The notes under the pieces were generated by a model. It worked only from the letters and a program-made list of their open reading frames with translations, searched no databases and had not been told where the DNA came from. Below, one piece after another: positions 38,470 through 39,763 of a DNA stretch of 39,763 bases. The translations under genes were made by a program, and so were the position numbers. Each line of letters begins with the position of its first letter. Position 1 is the first letter of the stretch. The stretch is taken from NCBI GenBank assembly GCA_014799925.1, contig JAAVHC010000055.1, forward strand, positions 1-39,763. Reading direction: 5' to 3'. Source of the DNA: Oscillibacter sp. (GTDB taxonomy: Bacteria > Bacillota > Clostridia > Oscillospirales > Oscillospiraceae).

Positions 38470-39132
38470 TTACGATGCCGGCTGCTGGAAATCGTGCGCT
38501 TCCTGCAATACCATGTCCTTGACCTTCATCAGTCGGGTGATATTGCCGCGCTCGTTTTCCTCCAGCTTCATGGAGATATAGCGGATCTTCTGCTGGAAAT
38601 CGGGGATCATCACATACTCCAGGGCGTTGACGCGCCGCCGGGTCTTCTCGATGTCCTCGGCCAGCAGCTGCATGGTCTTCTCCACCTCCGCCAGCTCCAG
38701 CATATCCCGGAACACGTTGGAGAGCGCCTCCAGCGCGGCGTCCAGTTCACCGGAGGTCTGGGCGAAGCCGTAGGGGTAGATCTCCGCCGGGTCCTCGTTT
38801 TTGGTGTGAAAGGCGTATCGGGGCACGTTGACGGACATGATGTTCTGGAAGCTCATGTCCAGCTCCACGCTCTGCTTGGGATACAGCAGCGCCTGCTCCA
38901 GCATTTCCGGGCTCATCAGGGCGGCGGCCACGGTAAAGGCTCCATGGGCCTCCTCCAGCGCCTTCTCCACCTTGGCGCGCAGCTCGCGGTTGCGCCGGAC
39001 GATCTCCAGGAACTGCTTCATCAGTTCGTCCCGCTTGTCCTTGAGGAGCTTGTGGCCCCGTGTGGCGGTCTTCAACCGGCCCTTCAGCCGGTTCAGCTCC
39101 ATTCTGGTTGGGTTTATCGTTGCTGAGGCCAT
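38470..39132 (-). CDS. V-type ATPase subunit D
   Basis: A 220-residue central-stalk subunit of the V/A-type ATPase. The N-terminus has the family motif NPTRMELNRLKGRLKTATRG, then KLLKDKRDELMKQF; the C-terminus has RRRVNALEYVMIPDFQQKIR, then ISMKLEENER. It is a long two-helix coiled coil that links the catalytic head to the membrane ring. The ATG has GAGGTG about 6 nt upstream. It is the last gene of the ATP synthase/ATPase operon seen here, 118 nt after subunit B. In anaerobic gut Clostridia this enzyme pumps sodium or protons; direction is not known from sequence. Confidence 0.95.
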   Translation of the reverse strand: MASATINPTRMELNRLKGRLKTATRGHKLLKDKRDELMKQFLEIVRRNRELRAKVEKALEEAHGAFTVAAALMSPEMLEQALLYPKQSVELDMSFQNIMSVNVPRYAFHTKNEDPAEIYPYGFAQTSGELDAALEALSNVFRDMLELAEVEKTMQLLAEDIEKTRRRVNALEYVMIPDFQQKIRYISMKLEENERGNITRLMKVKDMVLQEAHDFQQPAS

Positions 39133-39250
39133 CTGTTCACCTCTTTCCTAAATCTAATGATCGCAAGCATTTTCGTTACCGTGCGGCAAGCCAAAATCAG
39201 CACCGCACAACAGAGCGAAACTGGCTGCCCGCCCGGGGCCGGCCGTCCGC

Positions 39251-39763
39251 TCAGGACTCCTTCTTGGGGAGATACTTGTCGAGCATTTCCGACTTGATAC
39301 GCTTGAGCTCGCTCCTGGGTAGCATGCTCAGCAGCTCCCAGCCCAGATCCAGGGTCTCGATGACGCTGCGGTTGGTCTCATAGCCCTGGGACACATAGCG
39401 CTTCTCAAACTCATCGGCGAATTTGGCAAACAGCAGATCGGTGGGGCTCAGCGCGGCCTCGCCCAGGATGGTCATCAGCTCCTTGGCCTCCTTGCCGGAG
39501 GCGTAAGCCGCGAACAGCTGGTTCATGGTGGAGGCGTGGTCTTCGCGGGTCTTGCCCTCGCCGACGCCCTTGTCCTTCAGACGGGACAGGGAGGGCATGA
39601 CGTCCACGGGGGGATTGATGCCCCTGCGGTACAGCTCGCGGGAAAGGATGATCTGGCCCTCGGTGATATACCCGGTCAGGTCGGGGATGGGGTGGGTCTT
39701 GTCGTCCTCGGGCATGGTCAGGATGGGGATCATGGTGATGGACCCCTCCTTGCCCAGCTGACG
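39251..39763 (-). CDS. V-type ATPase subunit B, C-terminal part (runs off the window)
   Basis: The last 170 residues of the non-catalytic B subunit are visible; the frame stays open to the end of the window. Recognisable stretches include [45 protein letters not shown] and [15 protein letters not shown] alternates with the catalytic A subunit in the ATPase head. The order B then D on the minus strand is the usual end of V/A-ATPase operons. The 118-nt gap between B and D (39133-39250) has no gene that I can see. Confidence 0.95.
   Translation of the reverse strand, partial: RQLGKEGSITMIPILTMPEDDKTHPIPDLTGYITEGQIILSRELYRRGINPPVDVMPSLSRLKDKGVGEGKTREDHASTMNQLFAAYASGKEAKELMTILGEAALSPTDLLFAKFADEFEKRYVSQGYETNRSVIETLDLGWELLSMLPRSELKRIKSEMLDKYLPKKES

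Overview
The window looks like a GC-rich (about 60%), spore-forming, anaerobic gut Clostridia genome, most likely Oscillospiraceae (Flavonifractor/Lawsonibacter/Oscillibacter-like). This is inferred from the combination of spoVAD/spoVAE, V-type ATPase genes, MsmX-dependent-type sugar importers, RNPP-like regulators and hairpin-rich intergenic repeats. The species cannot be fixed without a database.

Layout. 1-604: end of an rRNA operon (3' end of 23S, 5S, terminator). 639-3279: a small exported protein, a Nudix hydrolase and a BceRS-like two-component system without its usual ABC transporter. 3280-5746: a small secreted peptide gene with a structured leader, meeting head-on (4-bp overlap) two tandem, translationally coupled HTH-TPR regulators; this resembles a peptide-signalling module. 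5826-6492: a DUF1294 membrane gene set between direct and inverted repeats. 6547-14138: a sugar locus with a NahK-like anomeric kinase, a sugar-phosphate nucleotidyltransferase, two divergent AraC-family regulators (one cupin type, one PocR type) and a three-gene importer. 14101-18292: a VanRS-like two-component system coupled to an unknown exported protein, plus a VanY-type D,D-carboxypeptidase; a long inverted repeat separates regulator and kinase genes. 18257-25083: a LacI-controlled alpha-glucan/oligosaccharide locus (importer, LacI regulator, glycogen phosphorylase) with a clear operator. 25429-29050: a heterodimeric ABC exporter. 29123-33027: a 1235-residue hybrid sensor kinase with two periplasmic-binding-type sensor domains and two receiver domains. 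33062-34925: spoVAD and spoVAE, separated by a hairpin-rich gap. 35026-36665: a uracil/xanthine permease gene behind a 28-codon leader ORF whose stop codon lies in a terminator hairpin. 36685-38464: an unknown membrane protein and a divergent XRE / ribbon-helix-helix pair. 38470-39763: V-ATPase subunits D and B (B runs off the window).

The most interesting candidates are the uraA leader (35026-35192), which has the architecture of a translation-coupled, UTP-sensitive attenuator, and the secreted-peptide / tandem HTH-TPR module (3280-5746). Both are inferences from architecture. Promoters and operators were found by eye and are not scored against models.
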